DNA from: Oceanococcus atlanticus
GTDB lineage: Bacteria; Pseudomonadota; Gammaproteobacteria; Nevskiales; Oceanococcaceae
Length of the DNA: 64,000 nt
Direction of reading: 5' to 3'
Assembly: GCF_002088235.1 (NCBI RefSeq)
Contig: NZ_AQQV01000001.1
Location: 186,001 to 250,000, forward strand
The notes under the pieces are model-generated. The model saw nothing but the letters and a program-made list of their open reading frames with translations. It searched no databases and was not told where the DNA came from. A program made the position numbers and the translations under genes. Positions 9,380 through 20,832 of this stretch are shown here, piece by piece (within the stretch, counting starts at the first letter, position 1; each line of letters begins with the position of its first letter).

Positions 9380-11272
9380 CTAAACTTCTATATCCGCCCG
9401 GTCGCCGTTGGCTTCCAGCCAGGCCTTGCGGTCCGAGGCGCGCTTCTTGGCCAGCAGCATGTCGAGCATGCTCGATGCCCCGGCTTCATCGACCAGTTCC
9501 AGCCGCACCAGCCGACGGGTATCCGGCGCCATGGTGGTTTCACGCAGCTGCAGCGGATTCATCTCGCCCAGACCTTTAAAGCGCGTCACGCTGATTTTGC
9601 CCTTGAGCTTTTCCGCCTGGATACGATCCAGCACACCGGCCCGCTCGGCTTCGTCCAGGGCGTAAAACACCTGCTTACCGACATCGATACGGTACAGCGG
9701 CGGCATCGCCACGTAGACATGACCACCCGCCACCAGCGGGCGGAAATGCTGCATGAACAGGGCGCACAGCAGGGTCGCAATATGCAGACCATCCGAGTCG
9801 GCATCGGCCAGGATGCAGATCTTGCCGTAGCGCAAGCCGGACAGGTTGTCGCTGCCCAGATCCACTCCCAGAGCCACCGCAATATCGTGAATCTCCTGCG
9901 AGCCCATGGCGGTGTCGCTGTCGACCTCCCAGGTGTTCATGATCTTGCCGCGCAGCGGCAGGATGGCCTGAAAGTTACGGTCGCGCGCCTGCTTGGCGCT
10001 ACCGCCGGCCGAGTCACCCTCGACCAGGAACAACTCACCACGGGCCGGATCATCACTCACACAGTCGGCCAGCTTGCCCGGCAAGGCCGGCCCGCTGACC
10101 ACACGCTTGCGGGTGACTTTCTTGGCCGCACGCAGGCGTTTCTGGGCGCAACTGATGACCCATTGGGCCAGGATGTCGCCGGTTTCCGGATGACGATGCA
10201 GCCACATGCTGGTCGCATCTTTGACCACGCCGGATACAAACGGCGCACATTCGCGCGAACTCAGACGTTCCTTGGTCTGACCGGCAAACTGCGGTTCCTC
10301 AAGTTTGACCGACAGCACATAGCTGACCCCGCTCCAGACATCCTCAGGAGCCAGTCGCACCCCACGTGGCAGCAGATTGCGGGTCTCCGCAAAGTCACGC
10401 AGCGCTTCGGTCAGGCCCGTACGCAGTCCGTTGACGTGAGTCCCGCCCTGTGCGGTCGGGACTAGATTGACATAGCTTTCGCTCGGTCCTTCGCCCCCGT
10501 TGGGCAACCACACCACCGCCCAGGAAGCCTCTTCATGCTCGCCAGCGAACTCGCCGGTCAGCGGCTCAGCAGGCAGAGGCTCGAGGCCGTCAAGCGACTC
10601 GCTCAGATACGCGGTAAGGCCTCCCTCATACAGCCAGGTCTCAGTTTCGCCGCTGGCCTCATCACGCAGACTGACTTCCAGCCCCGGGCACAGCACCGCT
10701 TTGGCACGCAGGGCGTGACGCAGCTTGGCCAGGGAAAACTTGGCCGTGTCGAAATAGCTTGCATCCGGCCAGAAGCGCACACGGGTGCCGCGACGCTGCT
10801 TGCCCACGCTGCCGACCACTTCCAGCTCGCGCACCCGCTCGCCATGAGCGAAGCCGATCAGATACTCCTGCCCCCCCCGCCAGACGGTCACGTTGAGGCG
10901 TTCGGACAGCGCATTGACCACCGACACCCCGACCCCGTGTAAACCACCGGAGTAACGGTAATTGTCTTTGTTGAATTTGCCCCCGGCATGCAGGCGGCAG
11001 AGGATCAACTCAACCCCAGGCACCCCCTCTTCCGGGTGGATATCCACCGGCATCCCGCGGCCGTCATCTTCCACTTCCAGCGAACCATCGCTGTAGTGAG
11101 TGACTTTGATGCGCCGCGCATGACCCTGCAGTGCTTCATCGACACTGTTGTCGATGACCTCCTGGGCCAGGTGATTGGGGCGCGCAGTGTCAGTGAACAT
11201 CCCTGGCCGGCGCTTAACCGGATCCAGGCCGCTGAGTAGCTCAATCGAGGAGGCGTCGTAGACTTCGCTCAT
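9380..11272 (-). CDS. parE: DNA topoisomerase IV subunit B
   Basis: ParE is the ATPase subunit of topoisomerase IV. From the ATG at 11272 it has 630 residues, the same as the E. coli protein. An in-frame extension reaches 11365 but shows no family similarity. Domains are a GHKL ATPase (about 1-215, with DDGRGMPVD and GGLHGVGVSVVNALS), the transducer domain, and a TOPRIM domain beginning at EGDSAGGSAK with DADSDG further on. The C-terminal part contains the RFKGLGEMNP block that contacts ParC. It is divergent from xseB. Confidence 0.97.
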   Translation of the reverse strand: MSEVYDASSIELLSGLDPVKRRPGMFTDTARPNHLAQEVIDNSVDEALQGHARRIKVTHYSDGSLEVEDDGRGMPVDIHPEEGVPGVELILCRLHAGGKFNKDNYRYSGGLHGVGVSVVNALSERLNVTVWRGGQEYLIGFAHGERVRELEVVGSVGKQRRGTRVRFWPDASYFDTAKFSLAKLRHALRAKAVLCPGLEVSLRDEASGETETWLYEGGLTAYLSESLDGLEPLPAEPLTGEFAGEHEEASWAVVWLPNGGEGPSESYVNLVPTAQGGTHVNGLRTGLTEALRDFAETRNLLPRGVRLAPEDVWSGVSYVLSVKLEEPQFAGQTKERLSSRECAPFVSGVVKDATSMWLHRHPETGDILAQWVISCAQKRLRAAKKVTRKRVVSGPALPGKLADCVSDDPARGELFLVEGDSAGGSAKQARDRNFQAILPLRGKIMNTWEVDSDTAMGSQEIHDIAVALGVDLGSDNLSGLRYGKICILADADSDGLHIATLLCALFMQHFRPLVAGGHVYVAMPPLYRIDVGKQVFYALDEAERAGVLDRIQAEKLKGKISVTRFKGLGEMNPLQLRETTMAPDTRRLVRLELVDEAGASSMLDMLLAKKRASDRKAWLEANGDRADIEV

Positions 11273-11446
11273 TGATTCCAATGCGTTGAGGAGGGTCGGC
11301 CCCCACGGGCCAGCAAGGCGCCGGACTATAGCAGTCATCGTTGCCGCTCCGGAACTGCGAAGCACATCACATGCCCGGTCACGCGACTGTCACATAGCGG
11401 GCCCTGTCAGGTTAAACTTGCCGCCCCATTTGGCCTGACCGTCGGT

Positions 11447-11698
11447 ATGCCCGCAGACAACGCAACTCTGGATCAATTCGAGAAAAAATTGGCCGAACTG
11501 GAAGAACTGGTTCAGGCCCTGGAATCCGGAGACGCCCCGCTGGAGCAAGCGGTGCAGCATTTTGAGCGCGGTATGGCTCTGTCGAAAAGCTGTGAAGCCT
11601 TGCTCAAACAGGCGGAATTGAAGGTGCAGCAGCTGACCCAATCAACTGACGGCGAAGCGGTTCTGCAAGACATGGACAACGGAACCACCGACTCGTGA
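11447..11698 (+). CDS. xseB: exodeoxyribonuclease VII small subunit
   Basis: XseB combines with XseA to form exonuclease VII, which degrades single-stranded DNA. The 83-residue, mostly helical protein has the family pattern FEKKLAELEELVQALESG near the start, then LEQAV and FERGM. Its stop overlaps the GTG of ispA by four bases. The xseB-ispA-dxs order is a standard gammaproteobacterial operon. No strong ribosome site precedes the ATG. Confidence 0.95.
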   Translation: MPADNATLDQFEKKLAELEELVQALESGDAPLEQAVQHFERGMALSKSCEALLKQAELKVQQLTQSTDGEAVLQDMDNGTTDS

Positions 11699-12588
11699 GC
11701 AGCTTTGAACAGTGGGCCCAGTCATGCAGCCAGCAACTCGAAAATGCCATTTCCAAGCGCCTGCCGTCGGGCGAGCAGTTTCCGCAGCGCCTGCATCAGG
11801 CCATGCGGTATGCAGCTCTCAATGGCGGCAAGCATTTTCGCCCACTGCTGATCTATGCCACCGCCGCCGCGCTGGATCTGCCACGTGAACGCGTCGACAG
11901 CCTGGCCGCCGCAATCGAGCTGATCCACGCCTACTCGCTGGTGCACGACGATCTGCCGGCCATGGACGACGACGATCTGCGTCGCGGCAAACCGACCTGC
12001 CACAAGGCCTTTGACGACGCCACCGCGATCCTCGCTGGTGATGCTTTGCAGGCGCTGGCCTTTCGCATTCTGTCTGCCGACGACGCGCTCACCGACGACC
12101 CGGCTGTGCGCGTGCGCATCATCCGCCATATTTCCGATGCGATTGGTTCTCACGGCATGGCCGGCGGCCAGGCCATCGATCTGGAATCGGAAGGCAAAAG
12201 CCTCAATGCGGCCGAGCTTGAGGCCATGCACATTCACAAAACCGGCGCTCTGATTCGCGCGGCGGTCGTCACCACCGCCTATTGCGCGCCCGACGTGACC
12301 CGCGCACAGGAAGAGGCGTTGGATCATTTTGCCAAGTGCGTGGGTCTGGCCTTCCAGATTCATGATGACGTGCTGGATGAGACTGGCGACGCCGAAGAAA
12401 TGGGCAAAACCGTCGGCGCCGACCGTGCCCGCGACAAGAACACCTACCCCAATTTATTCGGCCTGAGTGAGTCCCGCAGCATGGCGCGCAGTCTGATTGA
12501 CGATGCCCGCGCCAGTCTGCACGACCTTGGTGCAAAGGCCGAATATTTGCACCTTCTGGCCGAATTCGTGATCAGTCGTCGCGGCTGA
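11695..12588 (+). CDS. ispA: farnesyl diphosphate synthase (geranyltranstransferase)
   Basis: IspA condenses IPP with DMAPP and then with geranyl diphosphate to make farnesyl diphosphate, the precursor of undecaprenyl phosphate and quinone tails. The 297-residue protein has the first Asp-rich motif DDLPAMDDDDLRRG from Asp85 and the second, DDVLDETGD, from Asp224, both binding diphosphate through magnesium. It starts with GTG at 11695, coupled to the xseB stop (GTGA), and is 29 bases upstream of dxs, so isoprenoid building blocks and chain elongation are made from one operon. Confidence 0.96.
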   Translation: MSSFEQWAQSCSQQLENAISKRLPSGEQFPQRLHQAMRYAALNGGKHFRPLLIYATAAALDLPRERVDSLAAAIELIHAYSLVHDDLPAMDDDDLRRGKPTCHKAFDDATAILAGDALQALAFRILSADDALTDDPAVRVRIIRHISDAIGSHGMAGGQAIDLESEGKSLNAAELEAMHIHKTGALIRAAVVTTAYCAPDVTRAQEEALDHFAKCVGLAFQIHDDVLDETGDAEEMGKTVGADRARDKNTYPNLFGLSESRSMARSLIDDARASLHDLGAKAEYLHLLAEFVISRRG

Positions 12589-12617
12589 TTTGCCGGGTAC
12601 CGTACTGGCGTTGGATA

Positions 12618-14597
12618 ATGCCCGCACAAACAGGGAAAAACATGCCACCTAGCAAGCCGCAACCCGACAGCACGTATGCCCTTCTGGGCCGTGTCGAGAA
12701 ACCCGCAGATCTGCGTGAACTGGCTCCTGAGCAGTTGCCCCTGCTCGCCACCGAAGTACGCCGCAGTCTGATCGAAACGCTCGGGCGCGTAGGTGGCCAC
12801 TTTGGTGCAAATCTGGGCGCGGTAGAGCTTGCGATCACCCTGCATTACGCCTTCGATACGCCCAATGATCGCCTGATCTGGGATGTGGGCCACCAGGCTT
12901 ACCCGCACAAAATCCTGACCGGACGCCGGCGCCAGCTCGACACCATCCGCAAACTTGGCGGCCTGGCGCCCTTCCCGTGCCGCGACGAAAGCGAATACGA
13001 CGCCTTCGGCGTGGGCCACTCGAGCACCTCGATCAGCGCCGCAGCGGGCATGGCTGCCGCACGCAAGGTAACCGGCCAACAGCGTGATGTGGTTGCCGTG
13101 ATTGGCGACGGCGGCATGACCGCCGGCCTGGCCTTCGAGGCACTCAACCACCTCGGCTCGACCGGCCTCGACGTCCTCGTCGTGTACAACGACAACGACA
13201 TGTCGATCTCCGAGAATGTCGGCGGCCTGCGCGAACATTCCGCGCGACTGGTCAAGAAACTGCAGGAATCGGCAGCCACCGAATCCCTGCGCAACTCGGC
13301 GTTTGAGCGCCCCAGCGCAAGCCGTAGCGTATCGGCGGAACGTGAAGCAGGTGCGCTGTTCGAGACCCTGGGCATGCATTATTTCGGCCCGGTCGACGGT
13401 CATGACACCGATGCCCTGCTGGCGGCTTTCGAAAAAGCGCGCAACACGCCGGGACCAAAGCTGCTGCATGTGCTGACCGTAAAAGGCTACGGCTTCGCAC
13501 CGGCAGAAGCCGATCCGATCAAATACCACGCGGTGCCGGGGTTTGACCCAGTCACCGGCGCCACGCCACCGAAAAAACCGCACGCCAAGCCGACTTACAC
13601 CGACGTGTTCTCGGACTGGATCTGCCAGATGGCCGAAGCCCACCCGACCCTGGTCGCGGTCACCCCGGCCATGCGGGAGGGCAGCGGGCTGGTCGAATTC
13701 CAGCGGCGCTATCCGGAACGTTATTTCGACGTTGCCATTGCCGAACAACATGCTGTCACCTTTGGTGCCGGCCTCGCCGCTGATGGCGCCAAACCGGTCG
13801 TGGCGATTTACTCAAGCTTCCTGCAGCGCGGTTATGACCAGCTGGTTCACGATGTCGCCCTGCAGGATCTGCCGGTGTTGTTCGCGATTGACCGAGGCGG
13901 ACTGGTTGGCGGCGATGGCGCCACCCATCATGGTGCCTACGACCTCAGCTACCTGCGCTGCGTACCCAATCTCACCTTGATGGCACCGGCTGACGAGGAA
14001 GAATGTCAGCGCCTGCTCAGCACCGGGCTGATGCACAACGGCCCCAGCGCCGTCCGCTACCCACGCGGTACCGGCCCCGGGGTCGAGATTTCAGGCGAAG
14101 CCAAACCAATTCCAATCGGCAAGGCGCGTATTGTTCGGCAGGGCAAAGGCCGCCGCCAACCGCGTGTAGCCATACTCAGCTTTGGCCCGATGCTGGCCCC
14201 GGCGCTGGAAGCCGGTGACATACTCGATGCTGACGTGGTCGACATGCGCTTCATCAAGCCGCTGGACGAGCGCATCATTCTCGACATGGCCAACCAGAAC
14301 GATCTGATCGTGACCCTGGAAGACAACGCCGTCAGCGGCGGCGCAGGCAGTGCGGTCAATGAAGTTCTGCTGGCCCAGCATGATCAGGTGCGGGTCTTGA
14401 ATCTCGGGCTGCCGGACCAATTCATAGAACACGGTGAACGTGAAGAACTGCTGCAGCAGTGCGGTCTGGATACCACCGGCATCCTAAGCGCCATTCGCAA
14501 GCGCTTGCGGGCCCGTGATCTGGACACCACACTGGACAACCTGCAATCTGGTGGGCGCGGCACAGTCAGCATGACCCGAGGCGGTTCACGCGACTGA
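12618..14597 (+). CDS. dxs: 1-deoxy-D-xylulose-5-phosphate synthase
   Basis: Dxs joins pyruvate and glyceraldehyde 3-phosphate to give DXP, the first step of the MEP isoprenoid pathway, and also feeds thiamine and pyridoxal synthesis. It is a 659-residue thiamine diphosphate enzyme. The TPP-Mg motif GDGG begins at residue 163 and the catalytic glutamate is Glu376 in IAEQHAVTFGAG. The transketolase pyrimidine-binding and C-terminal domains follow. Starts at 12618 and 12642 are both possible; the first is used here. It carries a short C-terminal extension rich in Gly and Arg beyond the usual end. Confidence 0.97.
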   Translation: MPAQTGKNMPPSKPQPDSTYALLGRVEKPADLRELAPEQLPLLATEVRRSLIETLGRVGGHFGANLGAVELAITLHYAFDTPNDRLIWDVGHQAYPHKILTGRRRQLDTIRKLGGLAPFPCRDESEYDAFGVGHSSTSISAAAGMAAARKVTGQQRDVVAVIGDGGMTAGLAFEALNHLGSTGLDVLVVYNDNDMSISENVGGLREHSARLVKKLQESAATESLRNSAFERPSASRSVSAEREAGALFETLGMHYFGPVDGHDTDALLAAFEKARNTPGPKLLHVLTVKGYGFAPAEADPIKYHAVPGFDPVTGATPPKKPHAKPTYTDVFSDWICQMAEAHPTLVAVTPAMREGSGLVEFQRRYPERYFDVAIAEQHAVTFGAGLAADGAKPVVAIYSSFLQRGYDQLVHDVALQDLPVLFAIDRGGLVGGDGATHHGAYDLSYLRCVPNLTLMAPADEEECQRLLSTGLMHNGPSAVRYPRGTGPGVEISGEAKPIPIGKARIVRQGKGRRQPRVAILSFGPMLAPALEAGDILDADVVDMRFIKPLDERIILDMANQNDLIVTLEDNAVSGGAGSAVNEVLLAQHDQVRVLNLGLPDQFIEHGEREELLQQCGLDTTGILSAIRKRLRARDLDTTLDNLQSGGRGTVSMTRGGSRD

Positions 14598-14685
14598 GCG
14601 CCGCGCCAATGCGGTGCACAGAACTTTGCCGTAACCCGGTAATCTAATACCGCACAAACACTCTTGAGCCTTTTTGGAGACTCTT

Positions 14686-15390
14686 ATGGACCCGTATCGT
14701 TCGACTGTTGCCACCCAGCCGGCGAGCTTCACAGCCAGCGGTGCGCTGAGCATCAACAAGGTATTGCGCAATACCTATCTTTTGCTTTCCGCGACGCTGC
14801 TGTTCAGCGCCGCCATGGCCGGACTGGCCATGCTGGTTGGCCTGCCCTACGGCGCCGGCCTGATCTGCAGTCTGGTTTCGCTGGGCCTGCTGTGGTTCGT
14901 GGTGCCGCGCACCGCCAACTCGGTCAACGGCATTTACGCCGTGTTCGCCGTCACCGGTTTGCTGGGCCTTGGCCTAGGCCCGGTGCTGAACATGTACCTC
15001 AGTGCCTTCGGCAACGGTGGCCAGATCGTCATGACCGCGTTTGGTTTGACCGGCGGTATTTTTGTTGGCCTGTCGGCCTACGCGGTCAAATCCGGGCGTG
15101 ATTTCAGCTTCATGCGCGGCTTTCTGATCGGCGGCATTCTGATCGCTTTCGGCCTGGCCATCGTGTCGTTGGTCGCCAGCCTGATGGGCTTCGCCATGCA
15201 ACCGCTGGCGCTGGCTGTTTCGGCCATGTTCGCGGTGCTGATGTGCGGCATGATCCTGTACGAAACCGGTGACATCGTGAATGGTGGTCAGACCAACTAC
15301 ATTCTCGCCACCATCAGCCTGTACGTCGCGATCTACAACCTGTTCACCAGCCTGCTGCATCTGCTGGGTTTCGCGGCCGGCGAAGAATAA
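14686..15390 (+). CDS. Bax inhibitor-1 / YccA family membrane protein
   Basis: A 234-residue inner-membrane protein with about seven hydrophobic segments after a short cytoplasmic N-terminus, matching the BI-1 (UPF0005) family. In E. coli the relatives YccA and YbhL are modulators or relatives of modulators of FtsH proteolysis and ion leakage. The start was set at the ATG at 14686 because GGAGA lies six bases upstream; an in-frame TTG at 14674 would place the ribosome site inside the gene. Transcription ends at a clear terminator just downstream. The exact role is not shown by the sequence. Confidence 0.88.
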   Translation: MDPYRSTVATQPASFTASGALSINKVLRNTYLLLSATLLFSAAMAGLAMLVGLPYGAGLICSLVSLGLLWFVVPRTANSVNGIYAVFAVTGLLGLGLGPVLNMYLSAFGNGGQIVMTAFGLTGGIFVGLSAYAVKSGRDFSFMRGFLIGGILIAFGLAIVSLVASLMGFAMQPLALAVSAMFAVLMCGMILYETGDIVNGGQTNYILATISLYVAIYNLFTSLLHLLGFAAGEE

Positions 15391-15407
15391 AGCGTCTACA
15401 ACGCTGC

Positions 15408-15436
15408 AAAAAGGGGCCTATGGCCCCTTTTTTATT
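15408..15436 (+). terminator. Rho-independent terminator after the BI-1 family gene
   Basis: AGGGGCC pairs with GGCCCCT around a three-base loop and is followed by six T residues, with an A-run on the other side. It also suits the convergent cysG from the minus strand, so it may work in both directions. Confidence 0.85.
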
Positions 15437-15444
15437 GCGCACTA

Positions 15445-17947
<2,503 letters not shown>

Positions 17948-17974
17948 TTCCACCATGCACGTCGCTGCCATTAG

Positions 17975-18004
17975 CAATATTCGTTATATCAATACTCGTT
18001 TTAG
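17975..18004 (+). promoter_or_regulatory. direct repeat upstream of cysI, candidate CysB site
   Basis: Two tandem 15-base units (starting at 17975 and 17990) share 12 positions, with the core CAATAYTCGTT. They lie in the AT-rich part of the cysB-cysI gap, about 90-120 bases before the cysI ATG. CysB binds poorly conserved half-sites often arranged as repeats, so the location fits, but the assignment is inference. Confidence 0.35.
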
Positions 18005-18092
18005 CGTCTTTATGGCATAAGCCGTCACTGGTATCCTTCGCGCCCCATGCCTCAGCAATCGCATTCAACCCGGGGCATGCCGACGGACCACC

Positions 18093-19739
18093 ATGTATAA
18101 GTACTCCGAACTCGATCAAACCTTGGTCAACGAACGCGTCGAACAGTTTCGTGATCAAACCCGGCGTTTTCTCGACGGTGAGCTGAGCGAAGCCCAGTAC
18201 CTGCCGCTGCGCCTGCAAAACGGACTGTATATCCAGCGTTTCGCACCAATGCTGCGTATCGCGATCCCCTACGGCACCCTGTCGTCGACCCAGCTGCGCA
18301 AGCTTGGCGATATCGCACAGCGCTACGACAAGGGTTATGGCCACTTCACGACACGCACCAACCTGCAGCTGAACTGGCCAAAACTCGAGGATGTGCCGGA
18401 AATCCTGGCCGAGCTGGCTACGGTGCAGATGCACGCGATTCAAACCAGTGGCAACTGTATTCGTAACACCACCACCGACGCGCTGGCCGGCGTCGCCGCT
18501 GACGAAATCGATGATCCGCGGCCCTGGTGCGAGATTATCCGGCAGTGGTCGACTTTCCACCCCGAATTCGCCTTCTTGCCGCGCAAATTCAAAATCGCGG
18601 TATCGGCCACGGCCAAGGATCGTGCGGCCACCCGCGTGCACGATATCGGCCTGCATTTGCGTCATAGCGCCGACGGCGAGCCCTGCTTTGATGTCATTGT
18701 TGGTGGTGGCCTCGGACGCACCCCGATCATCGGCGAGGTGATCCGTGAAGCCCTGCCCTGGCCGCACATGCTGTCCTATCTGGAAGCCGTGCTGCGCGTC
18801 TACAACCGCCTCGGACGGCGTGACAACAAGTACAAGGCCCGGATCAAGATCCTGGTCAAGGAAACCGGTGCCGAGCGCTTCGCCGAGCTGGTCGAACAGG
18901 AATGGGTCCATCTCAAGGATGGCGATCTGACCCTGGACCAGGCCCAACGTGAAGAGGCCATCAGCTGGTTCCCGCTGCCTGAATATCGCAACGATATCGA
19001 TCGCGACGCACTGGCCCAGGCGCAGCAGCAGGATGCACGTTTCGCACTGTGGTGCCGCAACAATCTGCGCGCACACAAACAGGCTGGCTACCAGGCCGTG
19101 ATCATTTCGCTGAAAGCCCCCGGCGAAGTACCGGGTGACTGCTCATCCGCTCAGATGGCCGCCGTGGCCGAGCTTGCCGATCAGCACAGCTTTGGCGAAA
19201 TTCGGGTCATGCACGAGCAAAACCTGGTGCTTACCGATGTGCGCGAAGATGCTTTGTACGAGGTCTGGAAACGCCTCGATGCACTCAATCTGGCCACCCC
19301 GAACATCGACAAGGTCACCGACCTGATCTGCTGCCCGGGGCTGGACTTTTGTGCGCTGGCCAATGCCGGCTCGATCGGTGTTGCGCTGGAGCTTAACGAG
19401 CGCTTCGAAACCCTTGACGAGCTGTACGACTTCCGTGATCTGCGCCTGAACATGTCGGGCTGCATGAATGGTTGCGGCCATCACAGCGTCGGCAACATTG
19501 GCGTTCTTGGCGTGGATAAGAAGGGTGAAGAGTGGTATCAGCTGACACTCGGCGGCTCGTCACGTAATGATGCTCGCCTGGGTGACCGCCTCGGCGCCGC
19601 GGTCTCGCGCGACGGTGTGGTTGATGCGGTCATGAAAATCCTCGAGGTGTACGTGGATCAGCGCGAAGGCGAGGAGAACTTCATGGATACTTATCTGCGC
19701 GTGGGTCTGCAACCGTTCAAGGAAGCCGTTTATGCCTGA
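18093..19739 (+). CDS. cysI: ferredoxin-type sulfite reductase hemoprotein (CysI-like)
   Basis: A 548-residue siroheme and 4Fe-4S enzyme reducing sulfite to sulfide in assimilation. The cluster/siroheme ligands are Cys414 and Cys420 (CPGLDFC) and Cys457 and Cys461 (CMNGCG), the expected Cx5C and Cx3C pairs. Two ferredoxin-like halves are present, and the N-terminal half has the substrate-side motif GHFTTRTNLQLNW. No cysJ flavoprotein is adjacent, and the family is the single-subunit type paired with DUF934 proteins in pseudomonads and relatives. Nitrite reductase cannot be fully excluded, but cysB and cysG next door favour sulfite. Its end overlaps the next gene by eight bases. Confidence 0.9.
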   Translation: MYKYSELDQTLVNERVEQFRDQTRRFLDGELSEAQYLPLRLQNGLYIQRFAPMLRIAIPYGTLSSTQLRKLGDIAQRYDKGYGHFTTRTNLQLNWPKLEDVPEILAELATVQMHAIQTSGNCIRNTTTDALAGVAADEIDDPRPWCEIIRQWSTFHPEFAFLPRKFKIAVSATAKDRAATRVHDIGLHLRHSADGEPCFDVIVGGGLGRTPIIGEVIREALPWPHMLSYLEAVLRVYNRLGRRDNKYKARIKILVKETGAERFAELVEQEWVHLKDGDLTLDQAQREEAISWFPLPEYRNDIDRDALAQAQQQDARFALWCRNNLRAHKQAGYQAVIISLKAPGEVPGDCSSAQMAAVAELADQHSFGEIRVMHEQNLVLTDVREDALYEVWKRLDALNLATPNIDKVTDLICCPGLDFCALANAGSIGVALELNERFETLDELYDFRDLRLNMSGCMNGCGHHSVGNIGVLGVDKKGEEWYQLTLGGSSRNDARLGDRLGAAVSRDGVVDAVMKILEVYVDQREGEENFMDTYLRVGLQPFKEAVYA

Positions 19740-20229
19740 TGTACTGAACCCGGACGGCAGCATCAGCGATGATCGGTGGCTGAAGCTAGAAGACGATCAA
19801 TCCGTGGTGGCTGATGCCGAGATTATCGTGAGCCTGGCGCGTTGGCAGTCCCAGCGCGACGCCCTGCTGGCCGAAGCTGGCGCCGTGGGTGTCTATATAG
19901 ACAACACCGAAGACCTCGATGCACTGCCGCGCAACACCTTCGATGGTGCCAGCCTGATCACGCTGCACTTCCCCGCTTTCACAGACGGTCGCGCCTACAG
20001 CCAGGCCCGCGTGCTGCGCGAACGACTGGGTTTCACGGCAACGCTGCGTGCGTGTGGCGAGGTGTTGCACGACCAATTGTTCTACATGCTGCGTTGCGGT
20101 TTCGACAGTTTCGAAATGCCGGCCAACCTGAAGCCTGACCAGGTGCAAAACGTGTTGCGCACTTTCAGCGTGGCCTATCAACCGACGGCCAGCGGCCCTC
20201 AGCTACAGCGCGCCGGCTCGCTCAACTGA
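19732..20229 (+). CDS. DUF934 family protein, partner of sulfite reductase
   Basis: A 165-residue soluble protein of the DUF934 family, recognised from the stretch LHFPAFTDGRAYSQARVLRERLGF and the FYMLRCGFDSFEM block. Family members are almost always encoded beside a sulfite reductase of this type and are assumed to help sulfate assimilation, but no biochemical activity is established to my knowledge. It overlaps cysI by eight bases, so the two proteins are probably made together, and mobA begins three bases after its stop. Confidence 0.85.
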   Translation: MPDVLNPDGSISDDRWLKLEDDQSVVADAEIIVSLARWQSQRDALLAEAGAVGVYIDNTEDLDALPRNTFDGASLITLHFPAFTDGRAYSQARVLRERLGFTATLRACGEVLHDQLFYMLRCGFDSFEMPANLKPDQVQNVLRTFSVAYQPTASGPQLQRAGSLN

Positions 20230-20232
20230 AGC

Positions 20233-20832
20233 ATGCGCCCACCCCCACGCTCAGCCACGACCGCTGTCATATTGGCAGGCGGGCGCGGGCAACGCCTGGG
20301 GGGGCGTGACAAAGCACGCCTGTGCCTGCAGCGCCGCACAGTTCTGGACCGCTTGGCTGGTCAGTTACGGCGGGTCGCCGGCGAAATCATCGTCGTACGG
20401 GCGCGCCCGCGCGATAACTTAAGACTGCCAGCCGGCTGCATTCGGGCCTGGGATCAAGATGGCTCGCAAGGTCCGTTGTCCGGTTTGGCCGCCGGCCTGG
20501 CCCGCGCCTCTGGCCATTGGTGCTTGTGTGTACCCGTTGATTGCGCGAGCTTGCCTGACAATCTGCCCGCTCAGCTGGCACGCGGTTCGCATCAGGGCGG
20601 TTATGCTCAGCACCGCGATGACCACTACTACCTGCATGCACTGCTGCCCCGCCAAAGCCGCCACCGCCTGGCCACCTTTCGGCGCACGGGCGGTCGCTCA
20701 GCGGCAAATGCCTGTCGCACACTGCAGTTGGCGCCGGTCAGCATTGTCGGTGCGCACACCGCGTGGAGCATCAACACACCCGAAGAGCGGCGCCGTCTGC
20801 ACTGGCAGCGCAAGGTGATTAAGCGGTGCTGA
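20233..20832 (+). CDS. mobA: molybdenum cofactor guanylyltransferase
   Basis: MobA attaches GMP to molybdopterin to form the guanine dinucleotide cofactor (MGD) of DMSO-reductase-type enzymes. The 199-residue protein has the nucleotidyltransferase signature LAGGRGQRLGGRDKA at the N-terminus, the GPLSGLAAGL loop and the metal-binding aspartate in VPVDCA. The C-terminal half diverges from the E. coli protein but keeps the INTPEE region. It is in one run with cysI and DUF934 and overlaps moaA (GTG inside its last codons). Confidence 0.9.
   Translation: MRPPPRSATTAVILAGGRGQRLGGRDKARLCLQRRTVLDRLAGQLRRVAGEIIVVRARPRDNLRLPAGCIRAWDQDGSQGPLSGLAAGLARASGHWCLCVPVDCASLPDNLPAQLARGSHQGGYAQHRDDHYYLHALLPRQSRHRLATFRRTGGRSAANACRTLQLAPVSIVGAHTAWSINTPEERRRLHWQRKVIKRC

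Noticed and set aside
5985-9579. Long plus-strand open frames opposite htpX, parC and parE (343 and 639 residues)
   Set aside because: They run antisense to clearly identified genes, have no family similarity and are His/Gln/Arg-rich, the usual by-product of GC-rich codon bias on the opposite strand.
12444-13751. 435-residue minus-strand frame opposite ispA and dxs
   Set aside because: Covers parts of two firmly identified genes and has no recognisable domain.
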